Assembly: GCA_004794785.1 (NCBI GenBank)
Contig: SJOL01006427.1
Coordinates: 231,638-295,637, forward strand
DNA length: 64,000 bases
DNA from: Opisthorchis felineus
Lineage: Eukaryota > Platyhelminthes > Trematoda > Opisthorchiida > Opisthorchiidae
Reading direction: 5' to 3'
Shown: piece by piece, positions 23,478-37,699 of the stretch
Position numbering within the stretch: the first letter of the stretch is position 1
Layout of the letters: every line of letters starts with the position of its first letter
Notes under the pieces: generated by a model
The model's input: the letters and a program-made list of their open reading frames with translations, nothing else
Told to the model about the DNA's origin: nothing
Database searches by the model: none
Position numbers and translations under genes: made by a program

Positions 23478-26400
23478 GTAAGTTCGTTGTCGGCCTCATA
23501 AATCAGTACCAGGAATACGTGCTGGACATCCTAGCTCTCGCCTACGTCTGTTTGGCCCTAAGTTCTATGCTGAAGAGTTTCGTGTTTCCTTATTTGGGCT
23601 TGCTGTGGGGTCAAGGTTTCAACTTTGGGATTTCGACATTTTTCGGTCAGTCCAGTGGCAAGTTTCGAAGGACCGAGACAAACGGTTCGTTTGAGGGCAA
23701 ATCTCTATTCGAGCTAAGCTTATTGAGGGAGACTAAATTTTGTGGCCTATTGGTTGGGCAACGTCCTTTTTAACGCCGTTATATTTTCTAAGGAAGACTA
23801 ACGGATCGGTTAATCAACTGCATAATCGCTATGCAGTTTTGTCAAGGATTATCCCTGTTGTCTCATGCTCGAGTACTCAGCCTGAACAACATAGAAGGCT
23901 GCAATTCACACGTATCCGTATTCGTTCATGCGTTCCATACGTCCGTGCTGTCGTGCTAAATTGGAGATTCGCTTGAAATGAACTGGAACAACGTGGGCAG
24001 TTCAACGAATAGACAGATGCAAGTAACTCCGCATTCTCGTGTCCGATGGTCCGCAGTTTCCGGTATTTTCAGGACTAATATATATTAAGCAAATCTGTTC
24101 CATTATCCCTGACATGTTCACAAAGTTTCTTACTGAATCTTGGATCTCAGGGAGACTCAGTTTACATTGAGCTTTTTCAGAAGTTCTTTTCTTCAACGAA
24201 TCGCCCTTATTTAGGGAACACAGTGATCTACGGCCATACAAGTTCTAATAGCTGGTTCGCTTTTTCACAAGGCACGTTCGTAGTGAAGAGTGGATGATAA
24301 AGACGGACTTTCTGTTACTACTTTATCTCATCGTGCTGAACGGCGATGCTTATTAGGAAGTGGTCACTTTATTGTCAGTCACAGTGAAGCGTTATCTGGT
24401 ACACCATAAACATACAGCGATTTAGTGAGTTGATATCACGATGAATAGTTCCTCCTTCAATGCCATCATACCCAAAGATTTAACTTGTGGACCTACAGGC
24501 AAGTATTCAGATATTACTGGCGAACTACGCCTATTTTCAGTTGTGACCTGTATCTTTTTCACCTGTATTCTCTGACAGCGCTCTGAACATCTTGTGTCCA
24601 AATATCGAAGAGAACAAAGAAGAGAGTATGGTCACTGAACTCTGTAGTAACAACACAACGTCACATAAACCTACGAGGACGTGTTGAATCGAACATCTAG
24701 TCCTTGGGAGCTTGGTATTGTAAAGAGGAGAAAGTGCGGACAATGGAAAGCATTCCGCGATTGAAAGGAGTGACAAAAAGTTGGATTTGAAAACAATGAG
24801 TCCCAACCCTGATGTGAATGGATTGAATAGAAGGAGAGATTAGGGTGGGTTGAAAACAATGAGGTAAACCCAGAAGACTGGCTATGCGTGGAAATTGCCA
24901 TCATTGTGGGACAGAATAAAATGTAACATGCTATAGGTCATTGAAGGTGGATAGGATTTCTAGTTTGCTTATTGCCCAAGAGGGGGGACAACCGAGGAGA
25001 TGGTTTTGAGCTGGCCCAGAGGAAAGTTCAGACCTACAACAGAATCCGCATAACTGCTATGAAGTTGGAAACATTCGAAGGCTTTAGGCATACGCAAAAT
25101 GTTTTCGAGTAAGTGGTCAAAAAGAAAACCTACTTTCATCAACGCTCCGACCAAGAGAGCCTATTGATGCCGAAAAATTAAGAGAGAAGTTGAACCTTCT
25201 GAAATTGAGTGTGGTTTGATGATTCGTAAAGGGGTTGGGAGCACGTTTTGGGCGCACCGTTAGAAATGGAATTCAGAGGTTCAAAATTACTCGTGATGGA
25301 TCAAATTACTCCGATCCTGTGGTCTGAGATACTAGGGAAAGCAACGCGTTCAAAATGCTCAAGGTTAGCCATCAGCAACAGCTTGAAGATTTAGGCAGGT
25401 GCGGAAAGTATGACCGTCAGTAAAACACAGTAATATTTTGAAAGAAGCATAGTCCCTTTGGAATGCTCTTGTCGCATACACTGTGGGCTCAGAAGCCCAG
25501 TTGCAGCTGTTTCTTCACTCTCGACAGACGCGCGTCTCACTTGTGATAAGTCGCCCTCAGTCGAGTGTGAGTGCTCGCGCTGTTAGCCACAATGTTGGGG
25601 TTGCAATCTATCCAGCGGCTTGTTAAGCAAGCATTGCTTCAGATCCCCACAATGATGACAAGTGCTCTTTAGTGCATCTTGACTTTTCAGTGTATTTTGA
25701 CTTCCGTTGGAGGATAACTTCAAAGTATCCCGCTAATCTGTCCGGCAAGGGAAGCATTTCGTGGAATCCAGGCTTCAAGCAGTTCCAGAATAATTTCAAG
25801 CTAGCTTAACAATTTCAATGGCAATTTATCCATCGGATCTTGATTAGCTTAGTTTAAAAAACTATCCAGCTTACTAGCTCAGTTCCAACGGATGTTTCCG
25901 GCTCAAATGACTCCCTGCATACGACGACCCAGCTCCTTTAAAGTGGTGGCATCGGAAACTTTGTTCTGGTATCAGGAGTCAGTGGACAACTTTTCAAACG
26001 GGTGGACCAATACGGCGATAAATCTGAGACAGACTGTTGCGAAAATGTCGTACTTATGACTCGACTCCTCGAAAACACGAGTGGGTACGCCCCAGCTATG
26101 GTCAAGCCTGGGGAAACTATTGTCACCGTTCATTTTACAGATAATTTCTCAGGAGAGGAAGAGGTTATTCGTGCATGTCTAACGTCTAACTAAGTTCTGT
26201 TGAATAACCAGTGCATAGGTGTATGGACCCTTTAGGCCTTTCAAACACAACGAGGGAAACAGCTCGTGAGGTTGAATTATTTGGTTAAATTACACCTCTC
26301 TGGTAGAGACGGTCTAGTTCCTGCTCACCGGTTTAATGTGCATCGTATGAAGTTGAAAGACAACTAGCGCCCCGCCGAAATATGGGGAATGGGTGGCTTG

Positions 26401-26900
26401 CATACAACATTCAAAGCCGTAGACAAATGTACTGTGATAGCTTTGTCCGAACAGTTATGCTGTTAGCATTATGCATACGTTCAACCGTGTTCCGTTACAT
26501 TTACGATATTTTCTAATCAGCAGGGCGTAGCTCCCTACTTCAAGCGAGTCCCCTTCTGATGAAGGTGGCGTTTAGATATTATGTTTAGCCAGAACCGTCC
26601 GTACCACCAAACAAAGTTGTCTACCAGCTACGCTTAAGCAAGTAACAAAAGCTAGGATTCAGACTATCATCAATCGCAGATATCGTTGAAACCCGGATTC
26701 CTAACCCAGAAACCCTGTTGGACTTTCGAACCTACTTTGACCTCTGGAGCAATTTTACTTCCGAGACTTAGAATGACTGTGACGTAATCAGCCTGACCAC
26801 GTGATCCTTTGATCCACTTCTCACACTTGCCCGCAGATATGCTCAATCATACATATGCTTTCGGACTAGAAATATATAATTTTGTGATGTGCAAGCCAAG
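23478..26900. other. no supported gene
   Basis: A frame at 23519-23773 may continue the exon at 23282. A frame at 25942-26193 (SGGIGNFVLVSGVSGQ...) looks coding but lacks flanking splice sites and family motifs. Nothing else was supported. Confidence 0.35.
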
Positions 26901-27164
26901 ATGAACAGTTACAAAATACAAGGTGCGTTTGCTGCTCTTATCATGACTTCTTCAAGCGCCTTCAGTTGTTTAAACCATGGGCGTCACTGTGAACAGAGAA
27001 CTGGAAAGTTCTATGACTCGAAAAATATTAGCCAAATTTCTTTCACCAACCTGCAGAGCATGGTGTTCACGAAAGGAGCAGCTCATGAAGCAAATCCCTC
27101 GGAAGCCGTGAATCATACACAAAAGTGCACCGAAAATTTTGATTACAAGGCATGTTTGGGCTAA
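26901..27164 (+). CDS. possible small secreted protein, 87 residues
   Basis: From the ATG: MNSYKIQGAFAALIMTSSSA, then FSC. A short polar start and a 14-residue hydrophobic stretch ending in small residues resemble a signal peptide. The mature part has four cysteines in all and ends ENFDYKACLG. There is no homology and no visible promoter or intron. It may be a chance frame. Confidence 0.2.
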   Translation: MNSYKIQGAFAALIMTSSSAFSCLNHGRHCEQRTGKFYDSKNISQISFTNLQSMVFTKGAAHEANPSEAVNHTQKCTENFDYKACLG

Positions 27165-28599
27165 TATTGTGTGGATTTATTGGCTTCTTTTTGGCACTAA
27201 TATCCGCTGTCATCATAAGTAATTTTAGCAAGCCCAGTTACACACAGCTATACCCGAGGCTCCATCTTCCAGACCAAAATAGTTTGCAATCCCGACGGTT
27301 TGTCCACTTATGACCAACGAGTAGGCTAACAAACGGCCTAATTTTATCCAAGGAGATCTCTTCATTATCGCTATACGATAATCCTTTCAAAGCTGAAACA
27401 TTATGTGGAAGGAAAATTTTCGTCTTATTCATGGGTTGGCTGTTGTTTGCGTGGACAGCTGTGATCACGAAACAATGTATCATGTCGTGGAAAATACCAC
27501 AAATATTTGCAGAATTGTAAAATTTGGCTGTTTCTGATTCTCCTGATTGGACAAAAGCAATACGATTTGTTCACGTATTCTTCGCCAGACTTACCGATTC
27601 CACCGCAAACCGTCTGCCTTTCTGGAAAAGTATTTTTGCAATTTCTGTCTTGCAATGTGGTCATGTTCTTAGTTTTGTTTAGTTTTTCAAAGTCCGCCAG
27701 AACATTCACCTCAGGTGATTATTTATTCTGGTGACTTCGTCATGTTGACCCTAAAAGCCGACTAGATCTCGCAGTACAATCCGGCAACTTTACAACCTTC
27801 AAAAAATCTTTATAGCCATCCTTTTCTCCTCAACATTTCTAGATGGCCCATAGTTTTCGTTTCCAATACAACGTACTGTGAAGCAAGTTAGAAACAACAC
27901 TTGAGTAACAGCAACAACAGAACAGTTCCATCATGCAATGGCGTCCACAGTATGCACTCAAAGTTACATTAAGCTTTTCGAAAAATCGTCTCGGTAACTA
28001 GGAAAATAAGAATCTACGTTGAACGACGGTGTTTTGATGAATGAAATCTACTACATTTCGATAAAGAAGAATACAAGATCACGTTAACACAAGAATGCCC
28101 CCCTGTGGTTTTCGGTAATCTCCTAACAACGTGTCTACGTGTGAACCCGTTTGCATTTTTGATAGCCAATCAAGAAACCGTTCATTCTTTCACTTACACT
28201 CCGTAAAACGTCGTTCAACTTTACCTCGTGGTCTTCCAAATGTAGCTGAATTCTCCCTCAGGCAAAACACGCTAAATGTGATCTCCTTTGAGGACTAATC
28301 ACAATGGTCTCCGTGGTCTCACCAGAAGACAAAAACTATGCTATCATCAGATTCACCACTCGGACTCCAAAAAGCCGTAGGACAAATCTTTCTTTTAATT
28401 CTCCCGTATGGCTCAGACACACTTACTGTCAAGAGTTTTGTAGCATCACACATCGGATACGTTCGGTCTTATTTTGCACTGATATAATTATCCTGAAACG
28501 AGTCTCCTTACTCTCATGGATGCGTTACCGCAATCTCTTCTTAGTGCTCACTGGGCCTACTATGAAAGTTTCACAACCTAAGGTTTTATAGCGCATAGG

Positions 28600-28790
28600 T
28601 CTAAATAGTCCACTGGTTGGACGTATACACACTGACCGGATCGTCCATGGTTCGAACACGATATCGGAATCCCGACTGCTTCTGTCTTGGCCTCTGAAAC
28701 TTGATAGTATCTCTGCCCTCGTGCTTCCTCCGGATGACACGGCAGCTAGACAAAGAAAGGGGGTTACAGCCGAACGATTGTTGCTTTCAT
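28600..28790 (+). mobile_element. tRNA-derived SINE, diverged copy
   Basis: ggttcgaacac (28649-28659) is a B box, preceded by aatagtccactggttggacg as a degraded A box. The body shares ...gatagtatct...gacacggcag and gggttacagccgaacgattg with the copy at 23078. The first half is more diverged than the second. Confidence 0.6.
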
Positions 28791-31700
28791 TTTATGACCG
28801 GGCAGTGAAACTTGGTCTCGCAGTCCATTTTAGGAACTATGTTGCAGACATTCGCGGTGGATCTATCAACTGCTTTCCTGAAGTGGATTCCTGAACTTTT
28901 GTGTCCGTTTTAAGGCCACGTATACCACATGAAACTGCGAACATCTAGCATACGCCATATTTTTTCAGAAAAAAAACCTACATAACACAGATTTCCGCTC
29001 CTTCATTATATCCGTACCATCCACTTGCAGCTACGGAAGTCCGTCAGAAATGCCAAATTGCTAACAGTTCTGAAGTAAATGAGATACTGGCTTGATGATG
29101 GAAGCACTGTGCTAACTGACCACGATTTCTTTGGTGTTGAGCATCCGTGCAAATTTCGTGGCAGGGAAGGCAGACTCACCACATGCCTCATCAGAAAATG
29201 ACGTTGGTGTAAAAGAGTTCGTTTCGAACTTTCTTTAGAATGGCTTTGGACAGAACGGCAATAAGCCAAGTGTTTCATTCATTTTCGTTATCTAATGACT
29301 TAAAGAGAGCAGTCTGTTGCAGCGAGAAGTACAAGAATAGCAATTCAAACAAACGGCGAAATATCTTTACAGAATTTGAGATTCGAGTGCTGTAAGTCAG
29401 GTTCGAGATTACCTGAGTCTTTTTCAATCGATTCTATGCGAACGTGATAGGTGGATGCATTCTTATCAACAGTGCCTCACTAAAAGGGAGAAAATTTGGT
29501 TATGCATTGGCTCTCTAGTCAAAGAGCGTAAACTTCGTTTCATAGGCGAAATTTCCTCAATCCTAACTGAGAATATATTTCGGTGTTTGAGCACGCTCAG
29601 TTTGCTTATTTCATTTTACTGCGTTATTTACTTCCTCAGACATTATCCTGTGTGTCGTAACAGATAACCTCACCTCTATTGAGCTGAAGAATTTTTGGGC
29701 ATTTCCACAGAAGGCTGAGGGCCCAAAGTGACCGCGTGTTTGCAAACAATACTGATGTTTCTTTAAAAAACCGAGCTCCACTTGGCTATTCCAATTATTG
29801 CATTCTGTTTCTTTTTCCCAAAGCAAAATCGAAATGTCGAACGACACTACCGTACTTTCAGCCTTAATCACCTAATCACATAAGCTCATTGGGGACAATG
29901 CTTTCTTATATGGGTTTCTCCTTTTTGTATAGTCTGTTTCCTTATAAACACCTTAAACACACTTACACCTACCTATGTAGATCTAGAACTACTTATATCA
30001 AACCTGACAAATATTTTTTGGGTTGAGTCATCTCCGGAGAAACAATGAGACAACTTTCAAGAATGGGTACAGCTCTCTAGTCTGTTCAGCAGCATTCACA
30101 CCGATACTTTACTTGGCTGCAATACTGATGATAGCGTGTAGAGCAATTTTGTGATAACTGATTCCATTCTTGCACAGTCACTAATGGTCTAGAGAAGCTC
30201 AGCTCACTTATAATACCTGTGGGTGTGGGTGGTTTTAATGACGCTTTCAAAACAAATCCTGTAAACAAAAAGATGCTCATAGTGAAATCGAACAGTGCCC
30301 GTACATCTCATCTCAAATCACCCCTGCCGGACCTCCGAAAATTGGTTACAGCCTTGTCCAATCAGCATTTAGCCGGCAAGAAACAGCTGATTGCTGGAGA
30401 TAAATCCTGTGGCTTGCTGCTTGTGTTTTTAAAGTTTCCCTAGAATATGCTTCAATTGGGAGTTAATACGAGCCAGTTGGCTGAAAGTACACACCCGTTC
30501 TTGTACAAAAACTCGCGCTTTACGCTAGACGTCATCACAGACCTTTTGCCTTCACGACCTTCGGAACTGAACAGGAAGATAAAAACTGTAAGTTTACTAT
30601 CCAGAGTTTGGTGACTACGGGTTTCCGCCGGTAGAAGCAACAAGCATCACCTGACCAATCATGTGCATTACTCTTTGCTAACTGAAGCCAGTTTATACTT
30701 CTAGATAACCAAGAGTCCTAACCCATATCAACATGAACTGGCATTTCACGGGGCTCTTTATGCTATTCTTTTATCTGGATTCACCTGACTTACCGGTTCT
30801 CGATTTTTCGTATTGATGATCTAGTGATTCTTCATGACCATTGCAGTTTAGAAGTTGTCTCCATGAGCTGACTGAAGGAATTTCTAGATGGTTTCTGAAA
30901 TATCCCGTTTAGTGTTTCAAAGTGCCTTGAGGTTATTTTTTCCCTCACTTGGAACAAGCGAACTTGAGATCTTGCTGGCAGCTTGAAACCGCTCCCTATC
31001 AAGGACCCTTATTTTCCAAGTCCAGATGATGCGATTTATCTTGGTGGTATTATGGCAGTAACCTTAATTGGCTATTGAATGTTCAAAGTAAATTTACAAG
31101 AGTCCGAATACTTTACTTTCATGTTCTGAGACTGACGGCGCTTTATGCCCCTTGAATTTCATTCGTAAGTTCACCATATCATATCCTTTTTCGACTAGAT
31201 CCTCTGTTCTTTCTCGTATGATAGGAAGAGTTTACTTCCCCATTTTCAGTGTGTCATGGAATCTCAAAAGCGTCCATAATCCCTCCGGGTTTTTGTTTTT
31301 GTTTGCTGTGTTCATAGCTGGACGTCAGGGATTTGCACAGCCTTCCATATCAGCTCAAATCAATGCCTACTATGAATTAGGATTTAGTTGATATCTGAAC
31401 AAGTTTGCAACTTTGCATGTGGAGTCAGTTAAACCGAAGGTCCCCAATCATTCAACGCCAGCCAGTCTATTATTCTGACGTAGTTATCCAGGTTGAAGTA
31501 AGGGTATTTACATGGAACTATTAAAAAATGATCCAGGGTTGCACGTAGCTGAAACCCATATGTAAATAAAATGTTGCGTCGGAAAATTCTGAGAGCACGA
31601 ATCATAAGATAATAGGTATCGGAATGCCGGAATGGTTGATAAGTTGGACAAACAGAATCCTTTGCAGATAGATAAATAATGGATTTCCGTTGAAAGCTCT

Positions 31701-34700
31701 AATCGTACGAATTACGTTCTACTGCCCATAATGCTTCACATTTTCAACCTCGAAAATATCCGCTCACAGCAATAAACCTTTTTTCAAAGCAGCTACCTTC
31801 CTACTAATAACTTTTCCGGACAAGCGGAACTCATTAGTATTCTTAACCTTTATTGTTCTTCACATAAGAGATATACCGCATCTGGAGTGAAGTTCTCATC
31901 TCAATCCGTTCTTAAACTAGCCGGGCATCTTTCCTGCATTTTTCCTAACATGAAATCCCATTCGAATATTTTCTGGTATGCGTAGATGCGTAGAGGTCCT
32001 CCAATTCCATAGTAGTTTTCCTGTGTACTTTCTAAAAACACCGAGAAAGGATGAAATCTTCAATTCGTGGGTTCATTTACTCTGGTCCATTTCACAGTCT
32101 GATACAGACATGTGTCTACATGCACTCATTTGCATTAAGATAATGGAACAACCGGTAGAGCCAGAAACCCCCATCCGTAAAATAAAACGGCACCAATGCA
32201 AAAACACTCGCATTTCAAACACTTCTACACACATTATTATTCATGAATGACTGGCATTCGAATCGGATTTGTGGGTCAGCAGTGGACGTTATTCATGAAT
32301 ATATATGAAATGGGTATAAACGTTTTGATATAGCCTATGCTGAGAAAGTGTGCCAACTACATTCCGCCTACGGGACAAAATCCTAATGAAAAATTACGAG
32401 TGTGCTGAATTTCATTCCGCTTGACAAAATACTGTCATTGATTTCTGGCCTACAAATACAGACTATCGTTCACATCGATTTGCGTGGTAAATATCCAGTA
32501 TCTAAACAAACCTTTCTTTAAAGTAATCGAAATTCACAGTTACCCCTCCTTGCAGATGAATGGATTTTCTTGAATTTTACACGAACGCATGGGGGCTTCA
32601 GCAACCAACGAGTTGGTGTCTGTTCAAAATGCCGCGTCCTGACAAATGTCAGGAGAAGGAACACGTCGGTTTATCCTCGTACTATGGAATGTCGGACTAA
32701 TTTGGTGTGATTTTCACCCTCACGTCCGCCCTAAATCTCAAAAACTAAGTGCACCGATTGACTACTAGTCACTAAGCTGCAAACACAGGTTGCTATTTGA
32801 AACGGGCAAACTAAGAGTGACCCTTCAGAAATGGGGTCATCCTCCTACAGAGTACAAGACAGGCATCCATGTCTATTTCTAACGTATCTGAAATCCTCCA
32901 AATGTCTACCCTCTTTTCCAACTGTTGGCGCATCCCAAAAGGGCTTCAGGTTTAAAAATTTTCCCGTGCTTAAAAATATGTATAACTTTCCCATACCTCT
33001 CCGGATAGCCTTTTGGAAATTTCTGATCACAAATTCTTCAGTGTTTGTCAAACAAGCATTGTGGCTAACCGACTATATGGGGTGACAATAAGCATAATAT
33101 CACCTTCAGTGGAGTGGTATACTGCTGTTGAATTCCGCCCATTCAATCCACAGGCAAGCTAAGACATATCCCACATAACCCAGAGACTTGGCTTTGTTGG
33201 AAGACTACTGAGCCGCCTAATACACAGACCCCATCTATCCCATATCCAAACTGTTGTTATTAACTAGTAAATGGTGTGCTGCAGGTGAACTTTTTTCGGT
33301 GACCTCTCATCAGGCCGGCCTAATGGCTCCCACAGCGGACACTAACAAAACAAAGTTGGTTCGCAGGCAAATACACAAATACACATCGTTGTTGGGGTGG
33401 TGATTAACCAGCATCACGATGTTCAACTGGTTGAGGCTGTAGAAACCTGCACAGCATTTAAGATCTCACTAGAACCGGACATTAATGGCAACCAGCCAGC
33501 CGGGTTGCGAGCCAAGATAGCTGAGGTGTCCATACATGCTGTACCTGAACACAGAGTGGAGGGTCAAACAGTCGAATTGCAGTTGCCAAAATCCCGGAGA
33601 TGACAAGCCTTGGTTGCCTATCGATGACCTGATAAATTGGCCAAGTAACGAGTGATATGTTAATTCTACTGCAAAACTCCGGAAGTTCAGCTGATTGCTG
33701 AGTCGGTAGTAAAACAAGACCTTGTGACCTGTGTAGGAGAAGCTGTGGGATCCCTCATTTTGTCCCAGCACATTTGTGCAAATGAAGAACAACCTGACAA
33801 ATATGTGACTGGAGATATTGGTAACTTTCTCCAGGAAAATAAGTTACCGTATTGCTCTCGCACGTTAGGCATATGTTAACAGGCTTCCTGTCTGTCTCAG
33901 TTCGGCCCTGTGTTCTGTCTTTCTCGAAAGCAGACGTTTTAGAAATGACCGTATTGTGATTAATATATATTCAGTTCATATATTGATTCAGCCCTTTGTA
34001 TTTGGTCGGACACATGGTTTGTAAACGCTTTCGCTGTTTAACAAGGACGACGACTCTGATAACCGCACATGCAATAAATAAGAATGAAGGTGCCGACTCT
34101 CATCACATGGTCTATCATGGACCGAGAGATCTGGGTGTTCAGAAGAGAATGTGGTTGGCTTCGAAGTTGGTTGTGACAATGACAAGTAGTAAGTCGACCG
34201 GTGTTACCCTTAGATGTATGCTCACCATTTTGACCATCTTGGCACTGTGATTCACTAAGGTAGCTGAACCTGAATTCCACCACATAAGTCCTGTTTATGT
34301 TAACTGTACGTGGCGCCATGGCCTTCCTTTCTTGCAATGTACAGTCCGTTGAGATGATTTGCATTCGTGGGACATATGCACTCACACGCACAACAATCGC
34401 CTTCTGTTGTCTGACCATCACCAAACTAGCATACATAACTCCGTCTCTGAATTGCAGTAATGTATTGATATTAGCGCGCTGATTATCAAAAGAACAAGCA
34501 TTTTTTGGCTGATTGAATAGAAAAGCCACTACACAGAGTATATGAGACTCCATACAACAAAAACTTTTCTTATACAAACCTGAAATATACTCGAATGATT
34601 TGATTGGTAACCATTCGAATCAAGTCACTTGTTCTGATGACCTTCTAATAAATAGCTGCTACACAACCCGAAGAATTCGCAAAGGCTGCATCATAAACAG

Positions 34701-37690
34701 GTTGCTCATGCTTAAGCAGGTGCAGCCTACCGATAAGAGGCAAACTGTAAACACCTCAGCCCCTCACCCCTCCATGTAATTCCGTAAATGTGGTGGGCAC
34801 AGTGGGTATCTTATGCTTTTGTTTAAAGGACGGAACCCATGACTATGAAAATACCGTCCGTACTTTTACAGTACTTTATTCCACCAAAGCTCGACTTGAT
34901 TACTCTGAATGAAGCCTGATTAATGTGCTGTTATGTTGAGATAGCGCTCGAGTGCACTGCGCAAACCTAAGGCCGTACTTTGTTACCCTGTACGCCTCGA
35001 CAAGAGTTAATTCTGGGGTCAAATCAGTATAATGACTGAAAGGATTGACGTGAAACACAACATGCATCGGACGCACTGACCTACGTCGTTATGCGATAAA
35101 TCGAGGTCATCAAATGTGAGAGATCCCCCTCTCATGTAACACTGCTACCGTTCAAGACACCGTTTTTCGACCTTTCATTTCTTCTCCTCCGTTGAGATGA
35201 CCTTCAAGTCGATCAGCCAAAAAAACGCCAAGGATTTTGAAGTTTGCTCCTTGAATCCTGACATTCATCATACTAGTAAACCCCTTGATAAGCTAAAGTT
35301 TGCCTCAGGCTACGCAAAGCGTGTAGCAATGACGCATCTTCAATGGACATATGGACCGCCAGAGATACGGTTTTTGCAGTGACAGCTTAAGTGATAAAAT
35401 CAAATCTCCCTATATTAATTTCCTACAATTACATTGATGATCGGCTGAGTGTTTACTTGTGCGAACTGATCCACAAATTTTTCCAAAAAATGCGCACAGA
35501 CTGCAGGGACGTGAAGGCTGATCGCACGTTTCCGCAGAAGAGCTCACATATAACTCGTCATTGTATAGAACTTACTGGTCACAACAGTGAAATCACAGGG
35601 ACTGAACCATAGCTAAGTGTGTCCAGCACAAGCTTCAATCGTGTCTCAAATAGGGTTATATGCGAGTTCGCGCGGTGCTGCCAACCTGAACATTTGCACT
35701 TGATATTCTATCGTAGAAGACACCAAAATGGATACCTAAATACCTTGGCTAGCTCCGCTGCTGGATTAAGTTGACTAAGCTTGTCACCTATCGTCTAGAA
35801 CGCCATTTTTCCAAGGTTTCGTGCTACCAGGCTATCCTTCGCGTACACTCCTTTACTGGAACATTCGAATTTTGTCTTACCTATAGTCTATAGGTGTCAT
35901 ACATTATGTTGAGGTTAGATAGATTTTTCTACAGAAACCGATAGGCCATCCCAAGTTGAATTTTGTAAACTATGCCTTTGTTATACGAGCAAGCTAAACT
36001 TCAACGCGTTTATGATAACTGGCCATCATGTGTTCAGGTGTTTTTCTAACACACGCCACATCAGTTTTCCGGCGTCGGCTTCAGTGATTCACGGATTAAC
36101 ATAATATGTTAACCCACACCCCAGACTGCACCACTGCACAACGCGTAATAGAGTGTTCTCTAATTTCTGCTTAAGCAGTGTTAAAAACTCGCGTACTTAA
36201 GGCTGCCGGTTTACTCTTTTCATGGTTGCTCTTCGTGCCATTCTCACAGATGGTCATAATCAAGCAGCAAATGCTGACGACCGCGCTGTTAAAATTGATC
36301 GCCGTGCCAGCGAAAACCTTTACAATCCTATTTAATTTCTATCCACATAAGTTGCTTCCTAACCGAGCATCCTCCGGTATGAGAAGTTCTTCCTCAAGAT
36401 GATCGAATAACAAGAAATTTTGAACCTAGCAGTATCTTTAACTCATGTGAGGATTTCTTTCTATTGGGAAGCAATATATTCATGCTACGCTGGCAAACCA
36501 TATGGATTTGCCTCTGGTTGTGCCATTGCACGCTTGTACATGAGTACGGTGATGTGAGTGGCTGGAATTGGGCCGGATATGTTATTGGGTTTAAGCTTAT
36601 GAATTTAGTGTGAATCCGAAGAATCAACATAGGCGAGTTAATGAACAGGAGCCTGTTGACAGCCATCAGCCGATAGAAATATGATGATATTAAAATGAAT
36701 AGCAGTAGGGGATGAAGCCTTGAGTTACCGGTGCCATCCATCAATTGTTTTGAGTTCCAGTTTAATGCCGCGCAGCTCCCCTCACAATACAGTAATCTCG
36801 TCTACTGGGGGCTACCCATGACGAACCATTTTGTTTGTCATGATGAAAAAGGTGGCACAGAAGCATTATCATTATCGTTTCATTTGTTAGAGAATAGAAG
36901 GAAATTACGTCAACTTGTCCACCGACGTTTTGCAAGGAACAGCTTGTTTCCCATGCACTTTGTACTTCCGGATACTGAGATCCGCGCCATACTTTCGTAC
37001 ATAGCTTTTCGCCAGCTGTCGCTCTAGGGCCAGTTTACTGTACAATCTGAAATTAAACAGTGTTTCTTAAACTCAGCTGAGGTCCGTTGCTATACCAGCT
37101 TTTCGGTCGTCTTCGGTCTTCCGGACCGCACTTAAATTCTCCGCGTTACTAGTTTTCAGAAATACAATCTGATGCCACTTGTTGCACGTGGCCTAACCGA
37201 CTCAGTTGGCAAAGAAATAAGTTGCTGTCACTGCACAATTTCGACTTCTGAGTATTGCGGATCCGGTCTGACCAATGTATACGTATAATCCTGCGCGGAC
37301 AAAGTAAACGAAATCGATCAAGGGTTCGGTTATGATACCACTATATCGTTCAAATCCCGCTACCGCACAAAAGTGTGAACAATACAACAGCATGTTACAC
37401 CGCGATATTTTGTCCACTCACGGGTGCTGATACTTCCAAGCAAGTTTTTAGTCTTCCAAAAGCGGAGCTCGCCTTCGACGTTCCAGAGCCCAAATCGCTT
37501 TAATCGTTTGGCCGGTGATCATGGGGCTGCTAGGGTAGCAGAAATCTGGGAAGCACGCTATCCCACTACCACTAACCGCCATGTTCGGTAGAATTTTGTG
37601 TCCTTCTGGAGCAAGCTGAGCAAAAAACAGGGGTTTTTAGATGCTACAGAGCAAAACGACGCCGCTAAACATTACAAATCCGCTGCATAA
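28791..37690. other. long stretch without a supported gene
   Basis: Only scattered open frames are present. The longest is 179 codons on the - strand (34038-34577), without recognisable domains. A frame at 31239-31391 after a fair acceptor, and short frames at 33397-33603 and 36731-37027, remain unassigned. No RT motifs, tRNA or tandem array seen. Confidence 0.35.
36222..36335 (+). CDS. short ORF, 37 residues, possibly a terminal exon
   Basis: The frame starts MVALRAILTDGHNQAANADD and continues RAVKIDRRASENLYNPI before TAA. Its charged, non-repetitive make-up looks more coding than the 74-codon frame that overlaps it. The same bases include a strong acceptor-like tract (cgtgccattctcacag). 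No family recognised. Confidence 0.2.
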   Translation: MVALRAILTDGHNQAANADDRAVKIDRRASENLYNPI

Positions 37691-37699
37691 TCTTCAGCA

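Noticed and set aside
34038..34577. 179-codon - strand ORF, the longest unassigned frame
   Set aside because: No domain, no splice context and no codon pattern of a real exon. The + strand also has open frames here, so it is judged a chance ORF.
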